From positions 1 to 64,000 of the forward strand of contig NZ_SORE01000021.1 in the NCBI RefSeq assembly GCF_004366595.1: a stretch of 64,000 bases of DNA, given 5' to 3'. Every line of letters begins with the position of its first letter. Positions within the stretch are counted from its first letter, which is position 1. Shown piece after piece: positions 8,676 to 17,627 of this stretch. The translations under genes were made by a program, and so were the position numbers. The DNA comes from Paraburkholderia rhizosphaerae (GTDB lineage Bacteria; Pseudomonadota; Gammaproteobacteria; Burkholderiales; Burkholderiaceae). The notes beneath the pieces are model-generated. The model was not told the origin of the DNA. It did no database searches and saw nothing but the letters and a program-made list of their open reading frames with translations.

Positions 8676-9902
8676 ATGCAGACGAACCTTTCCGATCGCG
8701 CACGCAGCCTGCCGCGTGCCGAGGAAGCCGATGAAATCCTGCGCTCTTGCGTGCATTGCGGCTTCTGTAACGCGACCTGTCCGACCTACCAGATCCTTGG
8801 CAACGAACTGGACGGGCCGCGTGGGCGTATCTATCTGATCAAGCAGTTGCTCGAAGGCGGGGAGGCAACCGGGAAGACGCAGCTGCATCTCGACCGGTGT
8901 CTCACCTGCCGCAATTGTGAAACGACCTGCCCGTCGGGCGTGCGTTACCACTCGCTGCTCGATATCGGCCGCGCGGAACTCGAAAGTCGCGTCGAACGGC
9001 CGCTGCGCGAGCGTGCGCTGCGCGCCGGGCTGCGTCATGTGATTCCGCGTGCCGGTGTGTTCAATTCGCTGCTGAAGGCCGGCCGTGCAATGCGGCCGAT
9101 GTTGCCGAAGGCGCTGGGCGACAAGATTCCGGAGAATACGGTAGCGGCGAAGGCGCGCCCGGTTCAACGTCACGCGCGCCGGATGCTGATGCTCGAAGGT
9201 TGCGTGCAGCGGTCGCTGTCGCCGAATACGAATGCGGCGACGGCGCGTGTGCTCGACAAGCTCGGTATCAGCATCGAAAACGCACCGCAGGCAGGCTGCT
9301 GCGGCGCGACTGACTACCATCTGAATGCACAGCAGGCGGGACTCGAACGCGCACGCCGCAATATCGACGCATGGTGGCCGGCTATCGAGGCAGGCGCCGA
9401 GGCGATCATCCAGACCGCGAGCGGCTGCGGCGCATTCGTCAAGGAGTACGGCCATCTGCTGCGCGACGATCCGCGCTATGCACAGAAGGCACAACGTGTC
9501 AGCGAGCTCACGCGCGATCTGGTCGAAGTGCTGTCAGCGGAGAAACTCGACACGCTGCGCACGACCGAAGCGGAGCGCCGCGTTGCGTTTCACTGTCCGT
9601 GCACGCTGCAGCATGCACAGAAACTCGGCGGCGCGGTGGAGGGCGTATTACAGCGGCTCGGCTTCGAATTGACCGCGGTGCCCGATGGACATCTGTGCTG
9701 CGGTTCGGCGGGCACGTATTCGTTCACGCAGCCCGAGCTGTCGAAGCAGTTGCGCGACAACAGACTCGATGCGCTCGAGAGCGGCAAGCCGGACCTGATC
9801 GCGACCGCGAACATCGGCTGTCAGACGCATCTGGATGGCGCGGGCAGAACGCGGGTGCGTCACTGGATCGAGATCGTCGAGGATGCGCTGACGGATGCAT
9901 GA
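8676..9902 (+). CDS. glcF: Glycolate oxidase iron-sulfur subunit GlcF
   Basis: The 408-residue protein carries two 4Fe-4S ferredoxin-type motifs near the N-terminus, CVHCGFCNATCP and CLTCRNCETTCP. Two CCG (heterodisulfide-reductase-like) domains follow, with GCCGATDYH and LCCGSAGTYSF visible. This is the complete GlcF layout, linking GlcDE to the respiratory chain. It starts 24 bp after glcE behind a GAGAAAGAGAAA purine-rich leader. It is the last gene of the operon and converges on the regulator gene 54 bp downstream. Confidence 0.95.
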   Translation: MQTNLSDRARSLPRAEEADEILRSCVHCGFCNATCPTYQILGNELDGPRGRIYLIKQLLEGGEATGKTQLHLDRCLTCRNCETTCPSGVRYHSLLDIGRAELESRVERPLRERALRAGLRHVIPRAGVFNSLLKAGRAMRPMLPKALGDKIPENTVAAKARPVQRHARRMLMLEGCVQRSLSPNTNAATARVLDKLGISIENAPQAGCCGATDYHLNAQQAGLERARRNIDAWWPAIEAGAEAIIQTASGCGAFVKEYGHLLRDDPRYAQKAQRVSELTRDLVEVLSAEKLDTLRTTEAERRVAFHCPCTLQHAQKLGGAVEGVLQRLGFELTAVPDGHLCCGSAGTYSFTQPELSKQLRDNRLDALESGKPDLIATANIGCQTHLDGAGRTRVRHWIEIVEDALTDA

Positions 9903-9956
9903 GTGCGCGGTACGACGGGCGCGTCGGGTCCCGTTTCGGGAACGCCTGAAGCGCGG

Positions 9957-10691
9957 CTAACGCGACGCGTTTTCGCGGATAAACTCGAGATGGGTGCCGA
10001 GCGCACTGCGCGCGGCGCCCGGATCGTGCTTGCGAATCGCTTCGTAGATCGTGCGATGCTGCTGCACCAGATAAAACAGATCGGCATTACGCTTCTTGAA
10101 CGTCGCGTAGGTTTCTTCGATCGACTTCTGCACCAGGTTGTGGATGCCGTGCATCACGTGCACGAGCACGATATTGTGCGTTGCGTCCGCAATCCTCAAA
10201 TGAAACGCCGCATCGAGCTGCGGTAGCGTGGCCCCGCCGTCGGCGACGTCGTATGGATGATCCTTGCTGAACGCGGTTTCCAGTTCGGCGAGCGCTTCCT
10301 TGATGCTCTGGATATCCGTTTTGGTCGCGCGCACCGCGGCAAGCTCGACGGCGACCGCCTCCAGCCCTTCACGCATTTCCAGAATATCGCCGGCGGCCTT
10401 GCGGTGGCGTGCCATCAGATGCGCGAGCGGATCCGCGATCAGCGGCGCAGTGGAATTCGCGACGACATACCCGCCTCCCGCCTTCGCCTGTATCAGTTTG
10501 CTGCCTTCCAGACGCAATAGCGCTTCGCGCAGCGACGGGCGCGACACATTGAGCTTCTGCGCCAGATCGCGTTCGGACGGCAGCGATTCGCCCGCCCGCA
10601 GCGTTCCATCGACGATCAACTGCTCGAGCTGGTCGCAGACCGCATCGGAGAGTCGAAACCGTGGAGGCGGAACGATTGGCGAATAGGACAT
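9957..10691 (-). CDS. FadR-subfamily GntR regulator, probable glycolate regulator
   Basis: The 244-residue protein has an N-terminal GntR winged helix (about residues 12-75, with LPSERDLAQKLNVSRPSLRE) and a helical FCD effector domain rich in candidate metal-binding histidines (HLRIADATHN, HVMHGIHNL). It fits the GlcC/LldR/PdhR class. It is convergent with glcDEF and is the obvious candidate to bind the palindrome at 5942-5969, although no similar palindrome was seen at its own promoter. Whether it activates (as E. coli GlcC) or represses is unknown. The 340 bp upstream (10692-11031) hold no gene. Confidence 0.85.
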   Translation of the reverse strand: MSYSPIVPPPRFRLSDAVCDQLEQLIVDGTLRAGESLPSERDLAQKLNVSRPSLREALLRLEGSKLIQAKAGGGYVVANSTAPLIADPLAHLMARHRKAAGDILEMREGLEAVAVELAAVRATKTDIQSIKEALAELETAFSKDHPYDVADGGATLPQLDAAFHLRIADATHNIVLVHVMHGIHNLVQKSIEETYATFKKRNADLFYLVQQHRTIYEAIRKHDPGAARSALGTHLEFIRENASR

Positions 10692-11006
10692 CGGCGTGGT
10701 GCTCCTTCTGGCTTTCGGTTGTTATGTTGGCAGAGAGCGCGGCCGGCGGGCTCCCGAACACAGTGTATGGCGGCGAGCGCCGACCGACTGTGCGTTAAAA
10801 CCCGCTGGAAACCGGCAAATTTCAACGGGCAACTGTAGCCAGTAACCGGAATCGGGTCAATTGCGGCGGAAAGATGTGTGCGAACGCGGGCAATCGATAT
10901 TCCGCAGCGGGCGCGCGGATCGCGAGGACGTCGATGCGGGTTGGATGACTGACTTGTGCTGACGCGGGCGCATCGCGCCGCTTTGAACGCGGAGGAAGCG
11001 AGTTAA

Positions 11007-11026
11007 CCCGCGAACCAGGCCGCGGG
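11007..11026 (-). terminator. Weak GC hairpin after the LysR gene
   Basis: CCCGCG (11007-11012) pairs with CGCGGG (11021-11026) around an 8-nt loop, six bases past the LysR stop codon. There is no clear U-tract, so this may be only a weak or factor-assisted terminator. Confidence 0.3.
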
Positions 11027-11031
11027 GCGGC

Positions 11032-12060
11032 TTAATGAACGGTCTGTACGGATGCACTCGGCGTTTGTTGCGCCGACCGGTCGGGCGTCGCGGCATTGTC
11101 GCGCGCTTGCTGCGCGATATCCCGCTGCGCAAGCAAGTCGATTTCGTGCTCGAACTTCGCGAGCGCGGGTGTCAGCCATTCACGCAGAAAGTCGACGAGG
11201 GTGCGCGTTTTTGCGTCCAGATAGCGGCGCGACACATAGAGCGCGTAAACATTCATCTGCCGCAGCCGCCACTGAGGCAGTACACGCACAAGTGCACCAC
11301 TGCGCAAATCGTCGACGGCGTTGTAGGCAGCCAGCACGCCGATGCCGGCACCGGATTGCAGCGCGTAACGCATTGCGTCCGGCACGTTGGTCTGGAACGG
11401 CGACGTTTTCACGGTGACGATGCTCGAGCCGTCGGCGCCTTCCAGAGGCCACTCGTCAAGCGGCATGCCGGGGCATGAAAAACGCAGCAGCGTATGTTGC
11501 GCGAGATCTTCGGCGCGGGTCGGTATGCCATGTCTTTCCAGGTACGCGGGCGACGCGGCCAGTACCGCATGAGAGGAGCCCAGCTTCTGCGCGATATAGG
11601 CGGAATCGGGCAATTGCATCGAGCCGACCAGCGACACGTCATAACCGTCTTCGACGAGATTCGGCATGATCTGCGCGACTTCGAGATCGACCGACACGTC
11701 AGGGTGCCTCGCCTGATAGGCGATCAGCGCTGCGGTGACCGCGCCGCGCGCAAGACCCGGCGCCGCGTGCACGCGCAGCCGCCCATGCGCATGCGACATC
11801 GCATTGCGCGCTTCGACGGTTGCATTGTCCAGTTCAGCGAGAATCAGTTTTGCGCGTTCGAAGTACTTCGCGCCTGCTTCGGTGACCGATAGATGCCGCG
11901 TGGTGCGATGAAGCAGCAGCGTTTGCAGTTCATCTTCGAGCAGCGAGACCGCACGCGACACCTGCGCGGTGGTGACGTTGCTCTCTCTCGCAACGGCCGT
12001 AAACGTACCCGCTTCGACGACGCGCACGAATGTGCGCATGCTGTGAACCATGTCGACCAT
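11032..12060 (-). CDS. LysR-family transcriptional regulator
   Basis: This is a LysR regulator of about 342 residues. Its N-terminal winged helix includes MRTFVRVVEAGTFTAVARES, TTAQVSRAVSLLEDELQ and HRTTRHLSVTEAG, followed by a typical substrate-binding domain with DVSLVGSMQLPDSAYIAQKL. It belongs to the CrgA/DmlR-like branch judging by the MDxxxxMRTFVRV start. The ATG at 12060 follows TGATGAGG, a usable ribosome-binding site; the frame stays open to 12132 but that extension does not resemble the family. The C-terminus carries a 30-residue Ala/Gln-rich tail. It diverges from the DUF4148 gene; targets are unknown. Confidence 0.85.
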   Translation of the reverse strand: MVDMVHSMRTFVRVVEAGTFTAVARESNVTTAQVSRAVSLLEDELQTLLLHRTTRHLSVTEAGAKYFERAKLILAELDNATVEARNAMSHAHGRLRVHAAPGLARGAVTAALIAYQARHPDVSVDLEVAQIMPNLVEDGYDVSLVGSMQLPDSAYIAQKLGSSHAVLAASPAYLERHGIPTRAEDLAQHTLLRFSCPGMPLDEWPLEGADGSSIVTVKTSPFQTNVPDAMRYALQSGAGIGVLAAYNAVDDLRSGALVRVLPQWRLRQMNVYALYVSRRYLDAKTRTLVDFLREWLTPALAKFEHEIDLLAQRDIAQQARDNAATPDRSAQQTPSASVQTVH

Positions 12061-12308
12061 GACAAACCTCATCAGCGGCGTACCCATCGCCACACGGCAA
12101 ATCATGCTGCCATAGTTAGACACGAGTGTCAAGAATGGCTGGCTGGAATTGAGGATTGGGGGCGATTACCGCAATCTGCGTAAAGAGTCTCTATCCGAGT
12201 AAACCCTTAAATGTCGGGCCGGTGATGACTAGACTTCGAATCAACGACGAAATGCGACCGACGCATCGATCGTCGAGGTTTCAACTGATCTTTACGAGGC
12301 GATTCATC

Positions 12309-12623
12309 ATGAACATCCGACAAGTTTTGATTGCATCTGCTGTGCTTTCCGCATTGGTTGCGCCGGCCGCGGCGTTCGCGCAGCAAAATTCGTCTGTGAC
12401 GCGTGCGCAGGTGAAGGCTGAACTGGCGCAACTGCGTGCCGCGGGCTATCGAGGCGATACGGAGGCCGGGTATCCGAACGAACTCGACGCGGCGCAGGCG
12501 CGCGTTGCGGCGAAACAGGCTCAATCCGCGGCGGCTAGCTCATATGGCCCTGGCACCGCAGGGACATCCGCTGCGGGCGGTGGTGCGACGCCGGGCCTGA
12601 AGCCGATCTATACCGGTCAGTAA
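12309..12623 (+). CDS. DUF4148 small secreted protein
   Basis: The 104-residue product has a clear signal peptide ending near AAAFA. The body contains TRAQVKAELAQLRAAGYRG, the hallmark of the DUF4148 family, which is abundant in Burkholderiaceae, and a Gly/Ala-rich C-terminus. Function is unknown; location should be periplasmic. The start at 12309 is chosen because it begins the signal peptide and follows ACGAGGCG. It diverges from the LysR gene with 248 bp between. Related proteins often occur as multicopy stress- or metal-responsive genes, but nothing here shows induction. Confidence 0.85.
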   Translation: MNIRQVLIASAVLSALVAPAAAFAQQNSSVTRAQVKAELAQLRAAGYRGDTEAGYPNELDAAQARVAAKQAQSAAASSYGPGTAGTSAAGGGATPGLKPIYTGQ

Positions 12624-12668
12624 GCCGATACGTTCAGGCTTCTGGACGCAGGTGTGGCAGGCGCGTAA

Positions 12669-12803
12669 TCGCGCTGCGATCGCGATATGACCGGCGCCGC
12701 GGTGTTCGACGTGCGCGAAGAAGGGTTGCTGAAACATGACCGGGTCGAGCGTAGCGCGCTTGAAGTGGAGCGCAATATCGAGCGCTTCAGGCTCGCCGCG
12801 TGA
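12669..12803 (+). pseudogene. Possible C-terminal remnant of a lost gene
   Basis: The forward frame from after the stop at 12666 to the TGA at 12801 encodes SRCDRDMTGAAVFDVREEGL and a helical basic C-terminus of 24 residues. The codon pattern looks like real coding DNA of this genome, and the sequence faintly recalls the tail of NTF2/SnoaL-like proteins. No N-terminal part exists upstream. It may be a decayed gene end or chance. The rest of 12624-12863 holds nothing recognised. Confidence 0.3.
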
Positions 12804-12863
12804 TGCGCTTGCGCGCGTGCATCGGGACCGGTCTCGACCCGTCGATCACGGCGCTTACAGCGC

Positions 12864-13259
12864 CTACAGCGCCGCATCGACAAGCAGCGATGCCTTCAGA
12901 TGACGTATGCGCTGATCGACAAAGTAACCGCCGCCTTCGACGTAACGCAGGTAACAGCGGCCGCAAACCGTGCATTCGGAGACGGTGCAGCGGTTATAAG
13001 GGAAGAAGCGCGGCGCGATGGGCGCGTTTTCGGACCAGTAGCGTGTGCCGTGCGGATGGTATTCGGCGAAGGTCGCATCGTCTTGCGGTTGTTCGGCGAG
13101 CGTGCCGGCCTCACGCAGTTGCGCTTCGGGGATCGACAGCGGCAGTGTTTGCCAGCCGTCGGTGGGCGTTGCGTTGCACGCGCATGGGACGCTGACCGCT
13201 TCCGAACGTGATGCGAGTTCGGACAGGGCGGCGAAGTCGAGAAGGGGAGGTGTGGTCAT
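12864..13259 (-). CDS. Conserved hypothetical protein with a four-cysteine motif
   Basis: This product of about 131 residues is not assigned to a named family. Its C-terminal third contains NRCTVSECTVCGRC followed by YLRYVEGGGYFVDQR. The spacing Cx4Cx2Cx2C looks like a metal or Fe-S site. The start at 13259 (MTTPPLLDF) lacks a clear ribosome-binding site; an in-frame ATG at 13280 is an alternative, and the frame is open to 13367. The protein looks cytoplasmic with no signal peptide. It stands alone between the DUF4148 gene and a repeat tract, so context gives no function. Confidence 0.6.
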   Translation of the reverse strand: MTTPPLLDFAALSELASRSEAVSVPCACNATPTDGWQTLPLSIPEAQLREAGTLAEQPQDDATFAEYHPHGTRYWSENAPIAPRFFPYNRCTVSECTVCGRCYLRYVEGGGYFVDQRIRHLKASLLVDAAL

Positions 13260-13432
13260 TGGATGGTGAATGGCATGCATGGCGGGCGTTGCGATCTCGC
13301 GGCGGATCTCCCAGCGAATCTCGCGGTGGGTGAGCGGGATAAGCTGGCGCGCTTGTCCCGCGTTCAACCCGTTACCTACCTACCGACGCGAAAAGCCGCA
13401 AGCTTCGCACATTCGGGCGCGGCATGCGTAAT

Positions 13433-13500
13433 GCCGGTGCATGCGGCCGGTGCATGCGGCCGGTGCAATCCGGCCGGCGCAATCCGGCCGGCGCAATCCG
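13433..13500. repeat. Five-unit tandem repeat of 13-14 bp
   Basis: Two 13-bp units GCCGGTGCATGCG (13433-13458) are followed by a hybrid GCCGGTGCAATCCG and then two identical 14-bp units GCCGGCGCAATCCG to 13500. Each unit junction carries a CCGG-centred palindrome. It lies 59 bp downstream of the MFS gene's stop, so it could act on transcript ends. The rest of 13260-13558 holds no gene. Confidence 0.9.
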
Positions 13501-13558
13501 GCAATTGCAAATGCCGCGAGTGAGGATGCATCAAGCCGTGCAGCGCCCGATGCTTGCA

Positions 13559-14875
13559 TCATTGCACCGCACTCGATTCCGACAGCGCCTGGCTTTCCTT
13601 CGCGACCGCACGCTCCGGCAGCAGGTAGGCGATCAGCGCCGCAAGGAACGCGGCGACCGCAAGCGCGATCAGCGCCGCGCCGAAGTGCCCGGTGAAGTCT
13701 TTGATGATGCCGACCAGCCACGGTCCGAGCAGTCCGCCGAACTGGCCGATCGTATTGATCAGCGCAATGCCGATCGCGGCCGCCGCGCCGGTCAGGAATT
13801 CGCCGGTGAGCGTCCAGAACACCGCGAGACAGCCCCAGATGCCGCCAGCCGCGATGCACAGCAGCACCAGCCCGATAAGCGGCTGCGAAACGAATGCGCA
13901 TGCGAGCAACGCGAGGCCGCCGATCGCCATGCAGATCACGATATGCATCCGCCGTTCGCCGACGCGATCCGAATGGCGCGCGACCAGATACATCGACACG
14001 GCCGCGCAGCAGAACGGCAACGCGCTAACGAAGCCAACCTGTAAATCGGACATCGTGCCCATGTTCTTGACGATCTGCGGCAACCACAGCAGCACACCGT
14101 AGAACGCGGTCAGGAAGCAGACGAACAGCAGCGACAGGCTCCATACGCGCGGCATCATCGCGATCTTGACGAACGGCATGCTCGCTGTTTTCGTGAGCTT
14201 CGACGCTTCGGCTTCGAGTTCAGCGACGAGCCACGCGCGCTGATCGTCGCGCAGCCAGGTTGCGCGTTGCGGACGGTCGGTCAGCCAGAACAGCACGAAA
14301 AAGCCGAGGACCACCGCCGGTACCGCTTCGAGCAGCAGCATCCAGCGCCAGCCGGAGTATCCGTGCACGCCGTCGAGCGCGTGCATCAGGATGCCCGACA
14401 GCGGCGAACCGATCGCGGACGCCACCGCGGTGGCCATGATCACGCCCGCATTCGCGCGCGACCGGTAACGCACCGGAAACCAGAACGCGAGATACGCGAC
14501 CACGCCCGGAATAAAGCCTGCTTCAGCGACGCCAAGCAGAAAGCGCAGCACGAAGAACGAGGTTTGCGTATGCACGAACGCGAGTCCCGCGGACACGAGC
14601 CCCCACGTGATCATGATGCGCGAAATCCACATTCGCGCGCCGAAGCGATGCAGCATGATGTTGCTCGGCACTTCAAAGAGCGCATAGCCGATAAAGAAGA
14701 TGCCGGCGCCCAGGCCGAACACCGATGCGCTGAAGCCGAGCTCATGGTTCATCCGCAGCGCGGCGAAGCCGACATTCACGCGGTCCATGTAGTTGATGAT
14801 CAGCAGCACGAACAGCAGCGGCACAAGGCGCCGATAGATGCGGCTGATCGTGGATGCTTCGAGGGTGGGGTTCAA
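13559..14875 (-). CDS. MFS transporter, anion:cation symporter (phthalate/tartrate permease) type
   Basis: The product is about 438 residues with some 12 membrane helices. MDRVNVGFAALRMNHELGFS after helix 1 and GYALFEVPSNIMLHRFGAR in helix 2 are hallmarks of the ACS family, which imports organic acids such as phthalate, tartrate, galactonate or glucarate. The preferred start is a TTG at 14875, five bases after AGGAGA; the frame is open to 14989 but that part is not family-like. It is the last of three codirectional genes with a D-2-hydroxyacid dehydrogenase and a NIPSNAP protein, suggesting import of a hydroxy- or sugar-acid. 153 bp separate it from the dehydrogenase gene. Confidence 0.88.
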   Translation of the reverse strand: MNPTLEASTISRIYRRLVPLLFVLLIINYMDRVNVGFAALRMNHELGFSASVFGLGAGIFFIGYALFEVPSNIMLHRFGARMWISRIMITWGLVSAGLAFVHTQTSFFVLRFLLGVAEAGFIPGVVAYLAFWFPVRYRSRANAGVIMATAVASAIGSPLSGILMHALDGVHGYSGWRWMLLLEAVPAVVLGFFVLFWLTDRPQRATWLRDDQRAWLVAELEAEASKLTKTASMPFVKIAMMPRVWSLSLLFVCFLTAFYGVLLWLPQIVKNMGTMSDLQVGFVSALPFCCAAVSMYLVARHSDRVGERRMHIVICMAIGGLALLACAFVSQPLIGLVLLCIAAGGIWGCLAVFWTLTGEFLTGAAAAIGIALINTIGQFGGLLGPWLVGIIKDFTGHFGAALIALAVAAFLAALIAYLLPERAVAKESQALSESSAVQ

Positions 14876-15028
14876 AATCGTCTCCTGTACTGGCGCGGCC
14901 TGCCCGGCTGCGCAATCTTGGGTTTGTAGCGCAATTGGCTTGCGCGTGCCGGGAGCGCCGCGCGGGCCGCGCCGCCAGAGGCGCGGCACGTACCGCCGCT
15001 GCGCTGCGACCCCCGTCGCGGTTGAACG

Positions 15029-16021
15029 TTAACCTGCCGCCGCGGCGTTCGATGCGACCGCTAGCGGATTGAGCACGTTGATCGGTTCGCCCGCGCGCCA
15101 CGCGATCAACTGCTCGATTGCAATGCCGAAGTAGTGTTCGTACGTGTCTTTCTCGACGTAGCCGATATGCGGCGTCGCAAGCACGTTGTCGAACGCGAGC
15201 AGCGGATGGTTTGCACCATAAATCGGCTCGTGCTCGTAGACGTCGACCGCCGCAAAGCCGGGACGGCCTGCTTTGAGCGCCGCTTCGAGCGCGCCCGGCG
15301 CAACCACTTCGCTGCGGCTCGTGTTCACGAACAGCGCGGAGGGTTTCATCGCCGACAGATCCTGCAGCGTGATCGCACCGCGCGTGGCCGGCAGCAGCCG
15401 CAGATGGCAGCACACCACATCGGCTTGCGCGAAGAATTTCTGCCGGTCGCTTTCGCTTTCAATGCCGTCGGCAAGCGCGGCCGCGCGCGAGGTTTCGTGA
15501 TCGTCGAGCGCGACCACGCGCATGCCGAACGCGCGTCCGTAGCCGCCGACCACGCTGCCGATCTTGCCGTATCCCGCGATGCCGAGCGTGCGACCCTTTA
15601 GCCCGATGCCCAGATGTCCTTGCCATAGGCCCGCCTTCAGCCGGTTCGCTTCGACGTGGACCTTGCGCATCGATGCCATCACGAGCGCCCACGTCAGTTC
15701 GGCCGCGGCCGTCGTCGCCGAGCCTTCCGCCGAGACCGGAATGCCGCGCGCGGTGCACGCGGCAAGGTCGACGTGATTTGCCGCGCGGCCGGTCTGGCTG
15801 ATGAACCGGAGCTTCGGCAGACGCGCGAGCAGCTCGGCCGTCACCGGCGTGCGCTCGCGCACCAGCAGCAGTGCGTCGGCATCGGCAAAACGCGCGGCTT
15901 GCGCATCGACGGACTGCAGCGTGTCGTTATGAATCTCGACGTCGAATTGCGCGGCGAGCTGCGCATAACAATCGAGCGTGCGCACGCAGTCCTGGTAGTC
16001 GTCGGAAATAATCACTTTCAT
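15029..16021 (-). CDS. D-2-hydroxyacid dehydrogenase family protein
   Basis: The 330-residue protein has the formate/glycerate dehydrogenase fold. The Rossmann glycine motif GIAGYGKIGSVVGGYGRAFG lies near residue 150. The catalytic Arg is in SQTGRAANHVD, the Glu is in the EHEPI segment (YEHEPIYG), and the His is in LATPHIGYVE. It should interconvert a 2-keto acid and a D-2-hydroxy acid with NAD(P)H; the substrate is unknown. The ATG at 16021 follows CCAGGAGACCGCA. It sits 20 bp downstream of the NIPSNAP gene and upstream of the MFS gene, probably one operon facing a LysR gene. Confidence 0.87.
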   Translation of the reverse strand: MKVIISDDYQDCVRTLDCYAQLAAQFDVEIHNDTLQSVDAQAARFADADALLLVRERTPVTAELLARLPKLRFISQTGRAANHVDLAACTARGIPVSAEGSATTAAAELTWALVMASMRKVHVEANRLKAGLWQGHLGIGLKGRTLGIAGYGKIGSVVGGYGRAFGMRVVALDDHETSRAAALADGIESESDRQKFFAQADVVCCHLRLLPATRGAITLQDLSAMKPSALFVNTSRSEVVAPGALEAALKAGRPGFAAVDVYEHEPIYGANHPLLAFDNVLATPHIGYVEKDTYEHYFGIAIEQLIAWRAGEPINVLNPLAVASNAAAAG

Positions 16022-16041
16022 TGCGGTCTCCTGGCGCCCGT

Positions 16042-16356
16042 TCAGATCTTCGACCAGGGCGCGGACATCACGAGCTGGTTTTCCTGGCGCTCGATATACC
16101 CTTGCGCGGTCATCTTTTTGTATTCGGCCCAGTCCGGGTCCGCTTCCATCGCGGCGCGGCGCCGCTGACGGTCTTCGAAACTCTCGTAGCCCCACAAATG
16201 CACAACCTGGTTCAACGTGCCCACTTCGGAGATGAAGTAGCCGAGCGGGTCGCCCACGTGCCGACGTTGCACCGGCAGACCATACTTTTCATACAGCGCC
16301 AGATAGGCCTTCAACTGGCCCGGTACGATCGTGTAGCGGCGCAGATCCACCAACAT
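16042..16356 (-). CDS. NIPSNAP family protein
   Basis: This 104-residue ferredoxin-fold protein contains the family pattern MLVDLRRYTIVPGQLKAYL at the start, GYFISEVGTLNQVVHLWGYE in the middle, and WAEYKKMTAQGYIERQEN near the end. NIPSNAP proteins are small dimeric alpha/beta barrels often encoded with catabolic enzymes; their biochemical role is poorly defined. The ATG at 16356 follows GAAAGGAGACACGG, a strong site. It is the first gene of the three-gene group that runs away from the divergent LysR gene, with 101 bp between. Confidence 0.88.
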   Translation of the reverse strand: MLVDLRRYTIVPGQLKAYLALYEKYGLPVQRRHVGDPLGYFISEVGTLNQVVHLWGYESFEDRQRRRAAMEADPDWAEYKKMTAQGYIERQENQLVMSAPWSKI

Positions 16357-16457
16357 CCGTGTCTCCTTTCGACAATTCATGTTTGAAGCGCCGAGTCTAG
16401 TGGTGGCGGATGGGGGAATACAATCGATTAAATTCGCTTGATTCACGAGCAAAATCG

Positions 16458-17441
16458 ATGAATGACAAGTCTTTCAATTCAGCTTCCAAACGCCTTTCGA
16501 TCCGGCATATCCGTGCGTTTGTCGCGGTCGCGATGCATCGCAGCCTGACGCGCGCGGCCGAGTCGCTATTCGTCACACAATCGGCGCTCAGCCTGACGAT
16601 CCAGCATCTCGAGGACGATCTCGGCGTCATGCTGTTCGACCGCTCGACGCGACGTCTCGACCTGACCCAGGCGGGCCACGAGTTTTTGCCTTCGGCTGAA
16701 AGGCTGTTGCAGGATTTCGATTCGTCGATCCGCACGATGCGCGCGCTCGGCAAACGCGAGCGAGGCAAAGTGGGTGTGGCGGCGGTGCCGTCGGTGATGG
16801 CGTTGCTGCTGCCGGAAGCGGTGGCAGTCTATATCGATGCGTACCCGAACATCGATATCTATTTGCGAGAGGACAATTCGGAAACGGTGCAGCAGCGCAT
16901 TATCAGCGGCGATGTCGATTTCGGCATTTGCAGCCCGTGGGAGCACGATCCGGAGCTCGTCTTCGAGCCGCTTTTCGAAGACAGCTTCGGTGTCGTCTGC
17001 GCGCCGCATCACGCGCTGGCTGCTAGCGACGGCGAGCTGTCGTGGCAGGAGGTCGCCGGGTACCGGATCATCGGCTTCAGCCCCGACCTTGGCATGCAAC
17101 ACCAACTAAGCCGCACGCCGGGCTTGAGCATCGAAGTACGCGAGCCGCGCTACCGTGTGTCGAATACGTCGACCATTGAAACACTGGTTGCGCGCGGTGT
17201 TGGCGTGTCGATCATGTCGGCGCTGGCGGCGCAGCGCGCGCCGCTGGACAAGCTGAAATTGCGGCTGTTATCGCAGCCGGTGCTGACGCGGACGGTGGGT
17301 GTGCTGCGCCGCGAGGGCAAATCGCTGTCGCCGGCCGCGGCGACGATGCTGCAGTATGTGCGCGCCGCGGTGCCGCAACTCGCGCGTTTTCCGGGCGTAC
17401 GGGTCGAGCCATCGCTCGTTGACGATGCGCCGCGCGTTTGA
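16458..17441 (+). CDS. LysR-family transcriptional regulator
   Basis: This regulator of about 327 residues has an N-terminal helix-turn-helix (RHIRAFVAVAMHRSLTRAAE, FVTQSALSLTIQHLEDDLGV, FDRSTRRLDLTQAG) and an effector domain with YLREDNSETVQQRIISGDVD. It is divergent from the NIPSNAP-dehydrogenase-MFS group, the classic layout of a LysR protein with its target operon. The 101-bp gap contains AATCGATT and AATT/TTGATT half-sites that could form a binding site. The start is uncertain between 16458 (weak GAGC site) and 16410. Confidence 0.87.
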   Translation: MNDKSFNSASKRLSIRHIRAFVAVAMHRSLTRAAESLFVTQSALSLTIQHLEDDLGVMLFDRSTRRLDLTQAGHEFLPSAERLLQDFDSSIRTMRALGKRERGKVGVAAVPSVMALLLPEAVAVYIDAYPNIDIYLREDNSETVQQRIISGDVDFGICSPWEHDPELVFEPLFEDSFGVVCAPHHALAASDGELSWQEVAGYRIIGFSPDLGMQHQLSRTPGLSIEVREPRYRVSNTSTIETLVARGVGVSIMSALAAQRAPLDKLKLRLLSQPVLTRTVGVLRREGKSLSPAAATMLQYVRAAVPQLARFPGVRVEPSLVDDAPRV

Positions 17442-17627
17442 TCGGAACGTTGAGCGGTGCGATTCGCTGGCGCAATGCCCATCGGGTACGAAAGACCTGG
17501 CATGCTCGATGATTTATCGGCGCGCGTTCAGCGCTTTTTTCTTGCCGACCGCCGCGATTTCGCTGATTTCGCGTTTCTTCGACGCTTGATCAGCTTGGCG
17601 AGTGACTTCTCCTGACTGCCGTTCACT

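Noticed and set aside
13433..13500. CRISPR array
   Set aside because: Units are contiguous 13-14 bp with no spacers, and no cas genes are present.
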